From Lyophyllum atratum (taxonomy: Eukaryota; Basidiomycota; Agaricomycetes; Agaricales; Lyophyllaceae), in contig JACGCN010000016.1 in assembly GCA_014905825.1 (NCBI GenBank), forward strand, positions 248,001 to 312,000: 64,000 bases of DNA, given 5' to 3'. Below the pieces are notes generated by a model, which had not been told where the DNA came from, made no database searches, and saw only the letters and a program-made list of their open reading frames with translations. The translations under genes were made by a program, and so were the position numbers. Below, piece after piece: positions 1 to 16,205 of this stretch; position 1 is the stretch's first letter; each line of letters starts with the position of its first letter.

Positions 1-1064
1 AACCTTGGCTGGTGGTATAATAGTGTGAATGAAAATTCACGACGTAAAGTTCTAGCGGCAACGTCGTGTTGATGTCGTCGCAGATGGGGTCTGCCAAGTA
101 TACCGTACCCAGCGACTCTATAACAGGTCAGAAATAAAGCAAGCAGTTGATGCGCACATAACTCACCCTGCCGCGGGTGGAAGAGCCTCACAGTGTTGAA
201 CGTGACTCCGTTGACCACGACGTTCTGGGGGAATAACTCGGTCATGGTGTCTGCAGATGTTGGTATCTCGGTCGACTCCGAATTCGCCCGCTTTCGTGCC
301 TTGTATAGCTGTTCTCTAGCAGCCAACTGTCTCATGGCTTCCTCCTTGAATTCCTCTTCTCTCTCTTGGGCGGCGCGTGCTGCTCGCTCCCTCTCTTCAG
401 CTGCTCGTTCTTCCCGCTCCTTTAGGCTGGTATAAGCCATACACCGTCTTATGGGAAATGCAATGGACGTACCCGCTCCTCGAGCATCGCTCTTTGAGTC
501 ATCTGCAGCGCTAGTGACGCAGGTGAACTGCTGCGCGGTTTGACGTTTAGCTCCATCCAATCCTGGCAAACATCGATGATCTAGGGCGGACTTTAGCATA
601 GTTTAATGAATCATAAATGCGGCTGCGGCACCTGGAACACCATCTCCGCTCCTCTGTTCTTCTGCGCCTCAGCCGTTATTCTATGGGATAGTGTCGTGAC
701 TTGATCATTGTTTAGGCCTTCGATGGGCTTCTGTATCGTAAAAATAGGGCATGCTAGATTTGGGTACGTTTTTGGAAGTCTACAAACATGCGTTCAGTGC
801 GTGGTGCGGTGGATAAAGTGGCACGAGCTCACTTGACGTTCAGATGAAAGCTGACTTTATCGTCATTAGGGCTTACGACCCGTATAGTAAATTCTGGCAA
901 ACGAACGGCGCCCTTTATAACATGTTAGTAATGCATGAACTCACCGTCGAAAAAGCACTGACCTTCCAAGCCTTTGGGGGCGGCGTTTCGAAGAAATTCT
1001 CTTCATAGATTGATCTTAGTGCAGTGATCTCCAATTCCTGGCGTTCTTGAGTAGTGTGGTCCAT
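1..1064 (-). CDS. gcn2: GCN2-type eIF2-alpha kinase, N-terminal part (partial)
   Basis: This is the 5' part of a gene that runs off the left edge. The start ATG at 1064 opens a protein beginning MDHTTQERQELEITALRSIY, the N-terminal signature of the RWD domain that in GCN2 binds GCN1. The domain continues across short introns at about 962-913, 832-780 and 631-581: PPPKAWK, then LPEFTIRVVSPNDD, then LPKTYPNLACPIFTI. Next come a charged coiled-coil stretch (KEREERAAEERERAARAAQE, near 430-340) and LGTVYLADPICDDINTTLPL at 110-45, which matches the linker before the kinase domains. No kinase domain lies inside the window. GCN2 senses uncharged tRNA and phosphorylates eIF2-alpha in amino-acid starvation. 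One junction near 475-437 does not keep frame with canonical GT-AG sites (see findings). Identification rests on family resemblance of the RWD and linker regions. Confidence 0.8.
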
Positions 1065-2274
1065 GTGGGCCTGAGTGAGGCCCTCTCATGCGGATTATAG
1101 TAGAGCTTGGGTTCGACGTCCTTGTACCGGTTATGGTTCGGTCGAGTGGCCTGGATTGGGGACAAAGCGGGTTGAGTAGGGGAGGGCCCTTTGGACCTCG
1201 GCAGCTCAAGCCTCCATGGCACTTCGTCGATTACAAAAGAAATTAGTGGTTGTGGTTGTGGTTGAAGGAAAAGGCTTGTGATGGCTTTTTCAGGGATCAA
1301 AGGGACAGGCACGCGCCAAGATTCATAACAACAATTTCGAATTCCATCAGCAACGTGCCCTAACCTTAACCCTGGATTAGGTTCTCTGGATGTCAACAAG
1401 GCGACAGAACTTCGCCTGCAATCAAATTTGATACGCAGTAACAAACATGTGTTGCCCTTCAACGAGTTGTCGCAACTTCTACCTCGAGGCCCTCCAAGAT
1501 CCCTGCCCGAACAGATTGGTTGTACGCTGAATGATTTCCTTCGCAAGATACGGATTCCAATGACTCGATTCAAATTTTAGACGAATCGAGCAAGTTGAAG
1601 GACGTTCTTCTGACTCCTTCCATGGGCCCGGCTCGAGTCACTCAGGGACGCAGAGTTTCTTCCAGAACGATGCTGCGTACCATACGATACGAAAAAACGT
1701 TGCGAATTACGGCATGACAATCTGACAACGACATGATGGCACGCGGGAATCACTGACTCAATGACCTATGTAAGTACTGCGAATCGCTATCACCTGCCGT
1801 CTAGGCATCCTGGATAGTGGATAGCACCCAAGAATAGATGTTCACGGAAATGTCCTCGAGAAATGCTATATTGCATGAGCAGTGCCACACATTGACATCT
1901 TCGACGGCTCCAAACCCTCTCGCGATTCACATGAGCCCCACGCATTGATGATGAGAGAATAGTTGGGGAAGAAGCTATCTTATATCCGGCGGTCATATAC
2001 GTTGACCTATCAGGGAGTAGAATGGGATGAAGCCATGCCACACACACTCCTAAGCGTTACCGCCGAACTTGACTGGGTTAAGATTTATGGAATCGAAGAG
2101 CTCCATCGCCCGACTCGGACTTGTTGGAGAAACATCCTATCATGACCGGCACGCGGTAGCCATACTTTCAAACGGACAACGTAGCACAGGGACTCTTTCT
2201 ATTACGTTAGTGACTGCATTTGCCCGTTGTTATGTCAAAGGGTATCTGCTTCTGCGTGATAAGTAAAAGCGGGA
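1065..2274. other. Intergenic region between the GCN2-like start and the esterase stop
   Basis: About 1.2 kb without a recognisable gene. It should hold the promoter and 5' UTR of the GCN2-like gene and the 3' UTR of the esterase. A 185-codon minus-strand open frame at 1016-1573 overlaps the GCN2 start in another frame and has no family features. Confidence 0.5.
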
Positions 2275-4571
<2,297 letters not shown>

Positions 4572-4856
4572 GGAGGAGCAGCGGTGGGCCGTGTCTGGCC
4601 CTGTAGCTTGGCAAGTAGCGAGCCAGATGCTTCGAGTACTCGAGTACGCCGCGCAGGTGTTCAATATCGTTGGCAGCGACAAGTCCCTGATTCCAGAAAA
4701 AGGGACGCCTGATCAGTACTACCAAAAGCGTTACAGGTCCTCATGGCAGCTCAATATCGAGAACTGAAGGGGGCCGGGAACTTCATTCAAGTTCCGGCAG
4801 GAGCAGCCGTTCGTATCCGCCTTCGTTCTCAACGACGTTGTGCCAATGTCTTACAT

Positions 4857-4937
4857 GGCCTTATGGTCTAGTAGCATGATTCCTCGTTTGGGTTGACTGA
4901 ATCGAGGAGGTCCTGGGTTCAACTCCCAGTGAGGCCC
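4857..4937 (+). tRNA. tRNA-Pro(UGG) with intron, copy 1
   Basis: 81 nt. The acceptor stem GGCCTTA pairs with TGAGGCC and is followed by discriminator C. The D arm is GTC/GAT, the anticodon stem CCTCG/CGAGG, and the T arm CTGGG-TTCAACT-CCCAG. The loop begins TTTGGG, placing anticodon TGG at positions 34-36. A 9-nt intron follows position 37. A pol III terminator TTTTT follows directly. Confidence 0.93.
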
Positions 4938-5127
4938 TTTTTGACTTTTGACCTTGAAAGCCGCCATCAATGTTCTTATAAGCCTCCTGAAGTTGAGTCC
5001 TTTCGGCGGCTTTTTTATGCTCGCGCGGTAGGCGTCGGTGGTTCATCAAAGTTCCGGCCTAAAGAAGGCTTTTTCAGCTCTCACTCACTTTACGATGGTG
5101 GAATTCAGCAGCGCCTCCGAGACATGC

Positions 5128-5208
5128 GGCCTTATGGTCTAGTAGCATGATTCCTCGTTTGGGTTCTCTAATTCGAGGAGGTCCTGGGTTCAACTCCCAG
5201 TGAGGCCC
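5128..5208 (+). tRNA. tRNA-Pro(UGG) with intron, copy 2
   Basis: The mature sequence is identical to the copy 271 bp upstream; only the 9-nt intron in the anticodon loop differs. Same orientation, followed by a TTTTTT terminator at about 5212. It looks like a local duplication kept under selection for the tRNA body. Confidence 0.93.
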
Positions 5209-5740
5209 GCTTTTTTCCTCCTCCTGTCGAAGTCTCCAATTTTCGCGACAGAATTTTTAAAAAAGGATACCCGATTCCCCCACAGCCGAGTTACACGATG
5301 ACTCAAACCTTCTGCGTCTCATCGCATTATCCTTTTTCCTTACTTTTATAGCTATGTACGCCGAGGCCGTGCCAGGTGCACCTGGTCCAGCCTCAAAATA
5401 TCGTGATAATCTCTATGGCCGCTTCTGCTCTTAAGATTAGCGTCCTGGTGGGGTTGCATAGGCAAATGAAGTCGTGCGGCCGTATATACGTTCTAGCCGC
5501 ATGATCCCTTGCTCTCGAGTGTTGTCGATAATAGTTGTTCAAAGATATTCTGCATGCTTTTTGGATCATAAACCAAGTATGTACCTCCTTGTAGACATTC
5601 ATTAGGTTGGTATTTAATGTATCAACTATGCAAGCGATATCGGCGGAAACGGCACGCCATATCAAATAGAATAAAAGAAGGTGTGGTAAGAATATAGTTG
5701 AGTTGAGAGTTGCTAGTGCTACAATTATGAGTCCGGCTCA
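5209..5740. other. Intergenic region, no gene seen
   Basis: Between the second tRNA-Pro and the P450 stop. I see only a short run of A at 5257 and no conserved coding pattern. It includes the P450 3' UTR. Confidence 0.5.
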
Positions 5741-8229
5741 TTATTTCTCTTCGTCAAGGCGGCGAACGATCAAGGGGAGTCCTTTCTTTTCTTCGATTAT
5801 GTCTCCTTCGGGAGTCTTTCTGGATGTCTGCACGGAAGGCGAAATTATTTGTGATAGGTTCCAGACAATGCTGTCGTCCGTCGAGGAAAACTCGAACTTG
5901 GTGAGCATGACCGACAGCAGTATTTCTAGGGATATGTGCGTCAGAAGCATCCACACGAGTGAACTCATTGAACTCACTCATTTCCACTTGAGCGAATTTG
6001 TAACCACTGTGCGTTGTAAGGTCAGGGACGGGCTTCTGTGAACGAGTAAGGGGCCTGGACACTTACATGCAGGACCTGCCACCCCCGAGGAAGGACATCC
6101 TGACGTAGCAGAATCATGGTCAAACAGAGAACGAGCCTAACACGTCAACGGGACTTACATTCCTGCGTATACCCCTGGTAAACGTGGTCGCGAGTTTGAG
6201 CTTGGTACAGGCTTATTATCTGCCAGCCATCGTTCAGGCTTCCATTCTTTTGCATCGGGGCCCCAGACGGACTCGAGGCGGTTGCTACCGGAGATGCCGA
6301 TAAAGAGGGTCGTGCCCACTGGGATTGTTACGGACGAAGTATGAACGTCGTCATCGCTTTCCGAATATGGGATGGTTCTCTCCTTCACGGCGCTTGATAT
6401 TGAATGTCAGCTCTGGGCAAAGCAAATTTAGATACGGGGAAACTTGAAAACTGACGTTCGGCGAACGAACGGTACGGGAGGATACCTTTATGAAACAATT
6501 AGCGTCATAACTACTCTCCAATGACATCGCAGCTTACAATCTGAGGGTCTCTTTGATTACAGCGTTCAGTAAGGGTAGAGACATAACATCGTCGTAGCCC
6601 AGCCGGTCAGAGAGATCTCCTTCGGCCCGCTTCTCGCGGAGCTTCGCGCGGACCTCGTCCCGGACGCTAGCCTGAATTGCGGGGTGAATGGATAAGAGGT
6701 AGAGGATCCTGGAAAGTGCCGAAGACGTTGTGTCCTGTGCCCCGAAGATTAGCACGCTTCGAAAGGGGTCAGTTCTCGACTTCTTCGCGTCCTGAAAAGG
6801 CAGAAGTCAACGCACGTCATCTGGCCGGTGAGCTCCGCTTCACTGAGCTTTTCAGTGGCATTTGCTTGGTTATTCGCGCGCACTGGGTGCCATGATAAGA
6901 GTCAGTTTCATCTTCCGGATGAGAGATGCGAGGACATAGTGACTCACGTAAGACGCTGATGATGTCCTTTGCGGGAGAAGAACCGGAGGAATCATCTTCT
7001 AGCTCTTGGGTGATCGCCGTCCGTTTGCGTCGTAGAATGTCCTGGGCCGTCTCATGCATAACGTCCGACATGTTCTTTACCTTCTGGATGGCTTGATTAG
7101 GAGTCCATTCTACGAGCTTTCTCCGAAAAGAAGGCGGGCCAAGCCTGGAGAGGAATGGGGCAAATTGGCGGACGAGTGAGAGAGAGAAGATGGTAGGGCT
7201 GTAGATTGAATAATCAGTATCAAATGAGGGAAAGCTGGGCGTGAGGCCGTATTCCTACATCAATTCTTTGACTGCGGAGGTGTAGGGGTTGTTGGCTGGA
7301 GAGTCCAGTGGATCAAACGAGTATCCTAGGATTGTCTGTCCCACCGTCTCCAGTGCGACACGCGACATCCATTCGGACATGTCCAATACACTTTCCCCGG
7401 TCCTTGCCTTGCGCTGCACAGCCTCTCGCTCAAGTACACCCGTCAACTGCGTCACGAAAAGAAGACTACGATCAAGGGTCCGCCAAATGCGACATCGTGG
7501 AATGTAAATACCTTGTCAGCAACTTCGTATATTATTGGCGTCAGCTGCCGCAGTTGGGTCACAGAAAATACTGGGTTCACGATCTTGCGCTGTTTCTTGT
7601 GATGATCTCCTGGAAGACCGAAAAGTTTCAGACATAGTTCCACCATCGGAGGATGAATGGCACTAACCAATTGTCGCCACCAGCCCTGGTCCAAAAATAG
7701 CTTTGTTTGTTCTGGGGAAAGTCAAGTTGAGCGAGAAGCAATTTGTTCGAATTGATCGAGTCTCACTCGACAAAGACGGGGGTTTCTTCAAAGGCGTCCT
7801 GATCCTTGATTACGATACTTTGGAGTGCTCTCGGATCCGAGATATAGAGTTGCTCGTCCTGATCGCGTTCACTTAAGTTTCGTTGCAAATCCCAGATGGT
7901 GCAAAACTTACCCCGAAAAATCCATACACTTTGACCATGCCTCCAAAGCGTTCCACCAGCTCTTGATGAAAGGGGAGGCCTTTAGAATTAAATAATTGTC
8001 CCAGGTTCCCTGGATGAACAGGCGTGAACGCCGTCAATAAGGGCGTCTCTTAAAACATCGAATTGCGGTCACCTTTAAACCATGATTCAGGCTGGGGCCC
8101 AGGGATGTGGTGAAATGGGGATTTAGCAGACAGAGCCTTGAAAAGCCATACGCTTATGCGATAGACGAGACCGAAGATAAACGGAGTAGCAAATACCCGG
8201 ACGCATATGGTCGAAACCGAGAAGTTCAT
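5741..8229 (-). CDS. Cytochrome P450 monooxygenase
   Basis: Microsomal-type fungal P450. The ATG at 8229 opens a hydrophobic membrane anchor (about residues 5-35), then the proline-rich hinge HHIPGPQPESWFKG. Family motifs follow in order: HKKQRKIVNPVFS (C-helix region, about 7600); I-helix FGAQDTTSSALS (about 6745), a variant of AGxDTT; K-helix ExxR in IKETLRL (about 6545); EWKPERW (about 6215); and the heme-binding loop FLGGGRSCIGYKF (about 6100-6020), with the cysteine as iron ligand, split by an intron. Stop at 5741 after VRRLDEEK. There are about a dozen short introns and frame is kept where I traced it. A TATAAAA box on the minus strand at 8306-8300 lies about 75 bp before the start. Substrate and CYP family cannot be read from sequence. 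No other biosynthetic cluster gene adjoins it. Confidence 0.9.
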
Positions 8230-9833
8230 GCTTCGGGAGAAGGGGGATCAAAGAGTTGGGCGTGAAGCTCAAGAGTAAAACTTATCAGCATGAGGGGGAT
8301 TTTATACGGGATACGATGCTGCTCCACGTGAGTTGCGCCACGGCTGTGGTCTCCATTTACTGGACCCACGAGTCATAAAAATGGACGAGGGCGTGATAAT
8401 TTGAAACCCGTTGGATGCAGTCCGGGGGCACGGCTCCTATGGAATCGGAGGGCGCACAAGAAGGCGAGCTTGCTCAATATTGCGAAGAACCAGCGGAAAG
8501 GCGATCCCCACGCACAGGTTTAACATATCAAAAAGGGTCACTTCCGAAGAATCATGGTTCGCGTAAAATTAAACATCCACAACGGTACCGAGAACGCCGA
8601 CGAGCGAAACACTTTGAACGATCCTTGAAATTGCTTTTGCTGGAGAGAGGCAGATAGAGCTCTGAGTAGATCTAGAGGATTTATGATACGTTTAGATGTG
8701 ATCGCATCAACCCTCAGGCCAAAGCCGAGTCAAAAGAGGATATGGGAGTCCACGTGGCAACACGGTATGTAGGCGCCAGCTGACGATAGATGTCAGATTT
8801 CAGGGTTCGGATTTTTATTGTCGGTATGAGGAATGGACACTACTTACTGGTAGGCCTCATGGACATCCTGGGCGTTTACACGACTGTCCATCGATTGTAT
8901 AAAGTGAGAAAAGCTGTGCAGGAACCGATGAGTCATATGAGTCTAGTACTGCTTAGTTTCAACCCAAGGAGCATGAGTGCGAATGCTCCCGGCTGGATGA
9001 TGTCAAGTCGCGGTCTTGAACTCCGTTCCGTGACGAAATTGAAAGAACATGGCAGAAGTCGATCACCCAAACTTTGATGACCGTACGCTCACCGAGCGCC
9101 AGATGCTATCAAGCGTGTTCCTGGCTTCGCAGCAGCCGTTGGCATCTAAATCATTTGCGGGGGCAGTTGCGAGGGGCGGCATTGTGACTGCGTCTGGAAC
9201 TCACAATCTCGTATTCAACCCATTGAATATATTAGGTGAAACTGCTCTACCAATGGCGTACACTGAATTGCTGTGTCAAGGTTCTGACCAAATCGGAGAT
9301 ATAGCCACGACTTGGATCCTAAATGGTGTTGACTATTCGAGAGCTGGGGGACATCAGAAGCTCTAAGGCTGTGTCGCCTGCTCTCGGTGGGGTAAATATT
9401 GGAAATAATTGATCAGATAATGTCGTCGATGGTGAACCTCCGAGACCACGATGCGATGTTTCTATGAACCGGAAAAATAGCGCCGAAAACCCGCCCTAGG
9501 AACCTGCGCCAGCGCTTGAAAAGAAAGTCCAGGGACTTGTGAAAATTTACACACAGCGACAGCCCTGAAATTGTGAAGATGAAGAGGGTGTATCAGCGTC
9601 GGCAGGAGCGGTCAGCGTTCGACCGGCCATTGCATGAGTTCCAGAGTAAGTAACTCGGGGTGCGACCTGGGGTGTGGAGTTGAGCAGAGTTGCGGTCACT
9701 ATTAGCCAAAGCTGATCAAGTCCATCGTGGGAATTTCCATGCTGAATATTTTATTTTTGGAGAGCACCACCATTTTACCCAATTTACACACCGCTCGACC
9801 CTTTGTACGAGGCAAAGACATCTAGGACTCAGA
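8230..9833. other. Intergenic region, no convincing gene
   Basis: 1.6 kb between the P450 start and the acidic-protein start. Open frames at 8790-9077 and 9049-9366 (plus strand) show no family motif, no splice pattern and no codon bias like the neighbours. Both promoters of the divergent pair lie here. Confidence 0.4.
8300..8306 (-). promoter_or_regulatory. TATA box of the P450 gene
   Basis: TATAAAA on the minus strand, 71-77 bp before the P450 ATG. Confidence 0.5.
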
Positions 9834-10785
9834 ATGGCGCCATCTCATGCAGACTCTGCTTCCAGCGACGAAGAAGACGCGCCCGAGAGCGTTTCGCTCG
9901 CCCAGTCGAAGCAGCATGTCAAAAAACAAGAGGATGTACTGAAACAAATACAAGCGGCAGAAAAGGAGAAAAAGCACTTGCGAAATAAGGAGAGAGACCG
10001 CAGGTTAAAGGAGCAAGCAGAGGGCAGCAAAAGGAAGCGGAAGGAAAATGCGGGCGATGCAGATCTGGAGGCCAGGATGGAGAGGGCTATGCAGGAAGCG
10101 GAAGCAGAAATGGGCGAGGATGGTGATTCGGACGAGGAGGGGGATTTCAGTGGGGAAGAGGAAGAGGATTTCATGGGTATAGATGCAGGATCTGGAGAAA
10201 GCAGCGAGGAGGGTGACTCTGGGGACGAGGACGAGGACGAGGACTCCGAGGATGAAGACGAAGACGAAGAAATGATCACCGACGATGAGCAACCGCTAGC
10301 TGCTGCGTCGAAACCGAATCCAAATCATCTCCCAGACCACCTCTTCGCCTCTGCCTTCTCTACAAAGTCTCCAAAGGCGGCATCTAAGCGCAAAGCGAAC
10401 GTTGATGCCCCAATACGCAAAGCTCGAAAACGCGTGCGCAGTAACGCTCCACCAAAAGACGTAATAATTGGGTGGGTAGTCATCATTATGCACCTGTTAT
10501 TAGGACACTAACGTGTTTTATCAAGTTCACGAGCGATCAGGACATTAGCGCCAGGGAGGTCACCAGCAGGGGCGTCTACGCTGCCATCTGCGAAGGTCAG
10601 AAAATTCCTTGATCGTAGCCTTGCGCTCAAGGGAGGCAATGCCAAAACTCGGGGGTGGGAACGGAGACCAGGTTAGAGCCTCTACATTCCATTCATTCAT
10701 TTCTCGCTGCTCATGTTTGCGCACAGTAAACCTCGGTGTGATGCGGGGTGATGGTCCAGCTGCGGGTTTCGTTAGGAATCGATGA
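9834..10785 (+). CDS. Acidic, lysine-rich nuclear/nucleolar-type protein of unknown function
   Basis: Three exons (9834-10471, 10526-10671, 10727-10785) give 280 residues with frame kept. Residues 1-20 are Ser/Asp/Glu rich. Residues 20-90 form a charged predicted coiled coil. Residues about 95-150 are an almost unbroken Asp/Glu/Ser tract. Basic patches (SKRKAN, KARKRVRS) near 185-205 look like nuclear localisation signals. The C-terminal 70 residues are different: compact, with VIIGSRAIRTL, VRKFLDRSLALK, RGWERRP, NLGVM and GPAAGFVRN. This part looks conserved and is probably the functional piece. I do not recognise the family by name. The composition resembles ribosome-biogenesis proteins, but that is inference only. 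Confidence 0.75.
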
Positions 10786-11495
10786 ATGAATATAATCGAC
10801 ATCTCTTCCTCCGTTCCTCAGTGTCTTGGAAAGATGTGTAGGCCTCGACCCAAGGCCGTGACCCAAAAGCAAGGCTCCACGCAATGGTATCCATGCCAAG
10901 TCCCGCCGTCTTGCCAAGAAGACACGTACCACGACGGATATTCTTAAGAAACAGGTAAGCATTCCTCCAATATCAAGGAGGCCCAACTACCCCACCTCCA
11001 TCGGGTGACATACGTGGTCCCACATACGATTGGTTCGGACATTGCCTGGCCATAAATATTCCCAACACTGTCCTTTCTGAGTCTGGGAGGCGATCATGGC
11101 TCCAAGGACGAACAGAGTTATTATTTCGTTCCGCTTGTACTTTCCCCGCCTTCAAGTTCGCAAAGGTGAAGAAGGTGTAGGTGAAAACTGTTTTGGAGTA
11201 GTCTTAACAGTGACACCGCGCGTCGTGTAGACCGTGGCCTACGCCCACACTCACACCCACACCGTCACCCACATTCATCGATCTTCGTTCTTGAACTTCT
11301 TCAATCATTATTCATCCTCACGTGGGCGCTCATCTCTTACCTGGTAGCCTTGACCAAATCCAGGCCCCTTAAACTGCGCCTGAGAACTCCCCCGTCCTTC
11401 CTTTCAATTCCCTCTGACCATTGAGTAGCCTCTTATTAAAAGGGCCTTCCAGTTGCAAACCATCGACAATAATAGTAATAATTCGCTTTACCCTG
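10786..11495. other. Intergenic region upstream of the APH-like gene
   Basis: Holds the 3' UTR of the acidic-protein gene and the promoter of the phosphotransferase gene. A CA-rich tract with repeated CACACC/CACCCA words lies at 11237-11275. No gene seen. Confidence 0.45.
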
Positions 11496-12751
11496 ATGGT
11501 ACGACTACCATCCAAAGCTGATCTTATCGTCGTGGTCTAAGCTCTATATCGCAGGCAACCACTGACCAATTACAAGCTACACGCGCAAAGATCAACTGGG
11601 ACCAGGTTTACAAGACTGCTTCTTCGATCAAAGGGCAACCTTGTACCTCTAACAAGGAAGAGTTCTCAGGTGTTTGCAACATAGTCTATCCCATCATATT
11701 CGAAGATGGCACAAGCTGGGCACTTCGTGTTCCGCACGCCATTCTGGAAGACGACATTGAGCCCACGGTGACAACAATGAACTATGTCAAGAATACCGTA
11801 CCCACTATACCCATCGCGACTGTGCATGCTTGGTCGGACAGCAAGGATGGAGATGGCGTTGGGACGCCCTATATCCTATTGGACTGGATGAAGGGCTCAA
11901 CCTTGACATGGAACGCGACCTTTCCTCCCCCACAGGCTCGAGAAAAGGTCCTGGCTCAACTAGCCCAGTACACTGTCGATATGCTGGTGCATACTACAAC
12001 GCCGATACCATCCAGCACTGGCACTATGTCAGCGCTCGCTTGGACGCTCGTCAGAATCGATACGCGTCTCAAACGTATCTTCAATGGTAGTCTCCCTTCG
12101 TTCGACCCCATCGACTGTCTGATATATCGTGCCATGGCCGAAGAAAAGTACCACATTCCGTCCTTGGATACCTTCCCGTTTCCACTCATGCATACCGACC
12201 TCAATCCGAACAATATTGTTATTGACGGCGAATTCAACATCATTGGGTAAGGACTGTAAATAATATGCTGCTTGTCCATATCACTGCTTTCTCGATGTAA
12301 CTAATCGTTTACATTGTATAGGATCTTGGACTGGGACATATGCGTTTTTCGATCACCTCTACAAGTTGCCGTGAGGTATCCCTCAATGATAGCTCTCGGT
12401 GACGACCCTTCACCCGATGATTTATTTCTCAAAGATTCCGGTGTTCTATTTCTCAGAGATCGTCTTTCTTTCATCGAGCATTTTTCATATTCACTCCACT
12501 CCTCTGGCATCCCCGATAATATTGCTGCTCAATTACTCGCCATATTAGCAGATGAGGAGCAGCAAGCGTTTCAATCGTCGATTCGGAGCAAAGGCCTCTA
12601 TGCTCAGTGGGTGGGGAAGTACCTAGTTCGTAGTGCTGACTGGTTCAGCGCAGCTGCTGGCGCCCTTGACAAATTTGTCCAGGCTGCCCCAGAGATGGCT
12701 GGCTCGACTGAAGTTATGTCTGTACAGGCGCGCTTGTTGGACTTTCGTTAG
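11496..12751 (+). CDS. APH-family phosphotransferase (aminoglycoside-phosphotransferase fold)
   Basis: 374 residues in three exons. The ATG at 11496-11498 is split directly from the rest by a 56-bp intron (11499-11554); a second intron is 12247-12321. Kinase-fold features: ALRVPH with a strand-lysine-like region early; the catalytic loop HTDLNPNNIVID (about 12195), with Asp as base and Asn as metal ligand; and, across the second intron, ILDWDI, the metal-binding DxD-like motif of APH proteins. Fungal genomes carry many such proteins annotated as phosphotransferase enzyme family, with mostly unknown small-molecule substrates. Real drug resistance should not be assumed. The start choice is supported by splice phase; no other in-frame ATG precedes the conserved part. 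Confidence 0.82.
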
Positions 12752-13218
12752 TGTCGTCTTGCACATTTTAAAGGTGGTTGCGATCCTGTCCTTGGAAATT
12801 ACCTCTTTCATTTGGCTTGTAATACGAAGTAAGATGGTATCATGGGCCATGTAGTGGCATAATTTCTGTAGCTATCCGTCAACGAGACGATGCATATACG
12901 TATCTTAAATATATCACGTAGTCCTAATGCTAGGAAGTACGAGAATACATGAATAAGAAATTTACCAAGTAGATTGATGATCTACAAGTTAAACTCAGTA
13001 CCGGTGCGTACTTTAGGAACTGAAGTATGAACCTCAATGACATCGTTGAACTATGCCGAAGGACGCGCATCATCGGCCAAAGGCATCAATTAGATGACAA
13101 GAAAGGATATGTACATAGGGTATATTCATACAGCGCAATACATTCCTACAAGATCAAGCAGGCACAACCACCCTCGAACCCGAAATCGAAAATACATGCA
13201 TAGCCTCACGACTCGGTG
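12752..13218. other. Convergent intergenic region, no gene seen
   Basis: About 470 bp of AT-rich sequence between the 3' ends of the APH-like and chk1 genes, presumably both 3' UTRs. Confidence 0.5.
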
Positions 13219-15296
<2,078 letters not shown>

Positions 15297-16205
15297 GGTT
15301 CTGAGAGTTTTATGTTGGTATGGTGGAGGAGAGAGTCAGAGTTAAAAGAACAAACATTTCGGGCGCGTCGCGTCACCACTTGTCTTACCACGTGATAACG
15401 TGACATTCTGAAGCATTTGCCAAAAAAAAAAAGTCTTCGCGTGAAATCTCTCGTAGAAATGCGAGCACAAACGCGATGCGTGCTATAGAACATGCAGATC
15501 TTCATGGCATAAAATTAGGAGAGATGGCGAGCGGTGTGAAGTACCTTGAATGTTCCTTCAATTGATTATATAATATTGATAACTTTTGCGGCCTGAACTT
15601 TTTTGAGGCAATTCTTTCTACGCTTTATTCACCGTCGTTCTCCTCCGCAAACCAGACTTAGAAGACGCGGTGCTATTACTTGAAAACCTCACGGCGAAAT
15701 ATTGCCTCGGAGGAGAATTGAACCCGAGCATGATGGCTCCGTTGATGGCTCTGCAATCAATCGCCGTCCCGTGACCATGTTGAAGTTGTGACGCCCAGCC
15801 GCAACCCAGGTCCTTGTTCTCTTCCCCGCAGGCCAACAGTCTAGCAAGTGACTATCCAGGCGTATTTCGGCATTTTTCTCGCCGTTTGGGAGCCTCGGGT
15901 GTCGGTACAGTAGAGGTGCGCATTGCAGAGGTGAGAGATAGCTTGAACTTGAACCGTTTGGTTGCCAAGGCTGACACACGAGGCAGAGTTCCAGAATTTC
16001 AGCGAAAACTAACAAGAATTAACGCGTTTCCCCAGCTCACGAGTCTCCTAACGGCGAACACGAATACGCTAACCGACTTATACGACGACGACGAGATATT
16101 TTATCTCATAGAGCCAATCTGACCCCGACGATTTTATTTTCATTTCACGACATTTATTCGTTCACGAAGACTTCGTTTCTTTCAACCAATCTATAACCAT
16201 ATACA
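15297..16205. other. Divergent promoter region of chk1 and the large disordered-protein gene
   Basis: 900 bp shared upstream sequence. An A-run of 11 lies at about 15421. A 102-codon open frame at 15814-16122 (plus) has no family features and is more likely leader sequence. No gene supported. Confidence 0.45.

Noticed and set aside
1016..1573. 185-codon minus-strand open frame
   Set aside because: Overlaps the GCN2-like start in another frame, is proline/arginine mixed with no family likeness, and lies in the likely leader.
4850..5220. Possible CRISPR-like direct repeats
   Set aside because: The two repeats are tRNA-Pro genes; no array, and the genome is eukaryotic.
8790..9366. Two overlapping plus-strand frames (95 and 105 codons)
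   Set aside because: No motif, no splice structure linking them, composition unlike real genes nearby.
9845..10279. Minus-strand serine-rich frame of 144 codons
   Set aside because: Mirror of the acidic Asp/Glu tract of the plus-strand gene.
11237..11275. CA-rich tract upstream of the APH-like gene as a possible telomere-like repeat
   Set aside because: Only a few imperfect CACACC/CACCCA words, not a regular telomeric unit.
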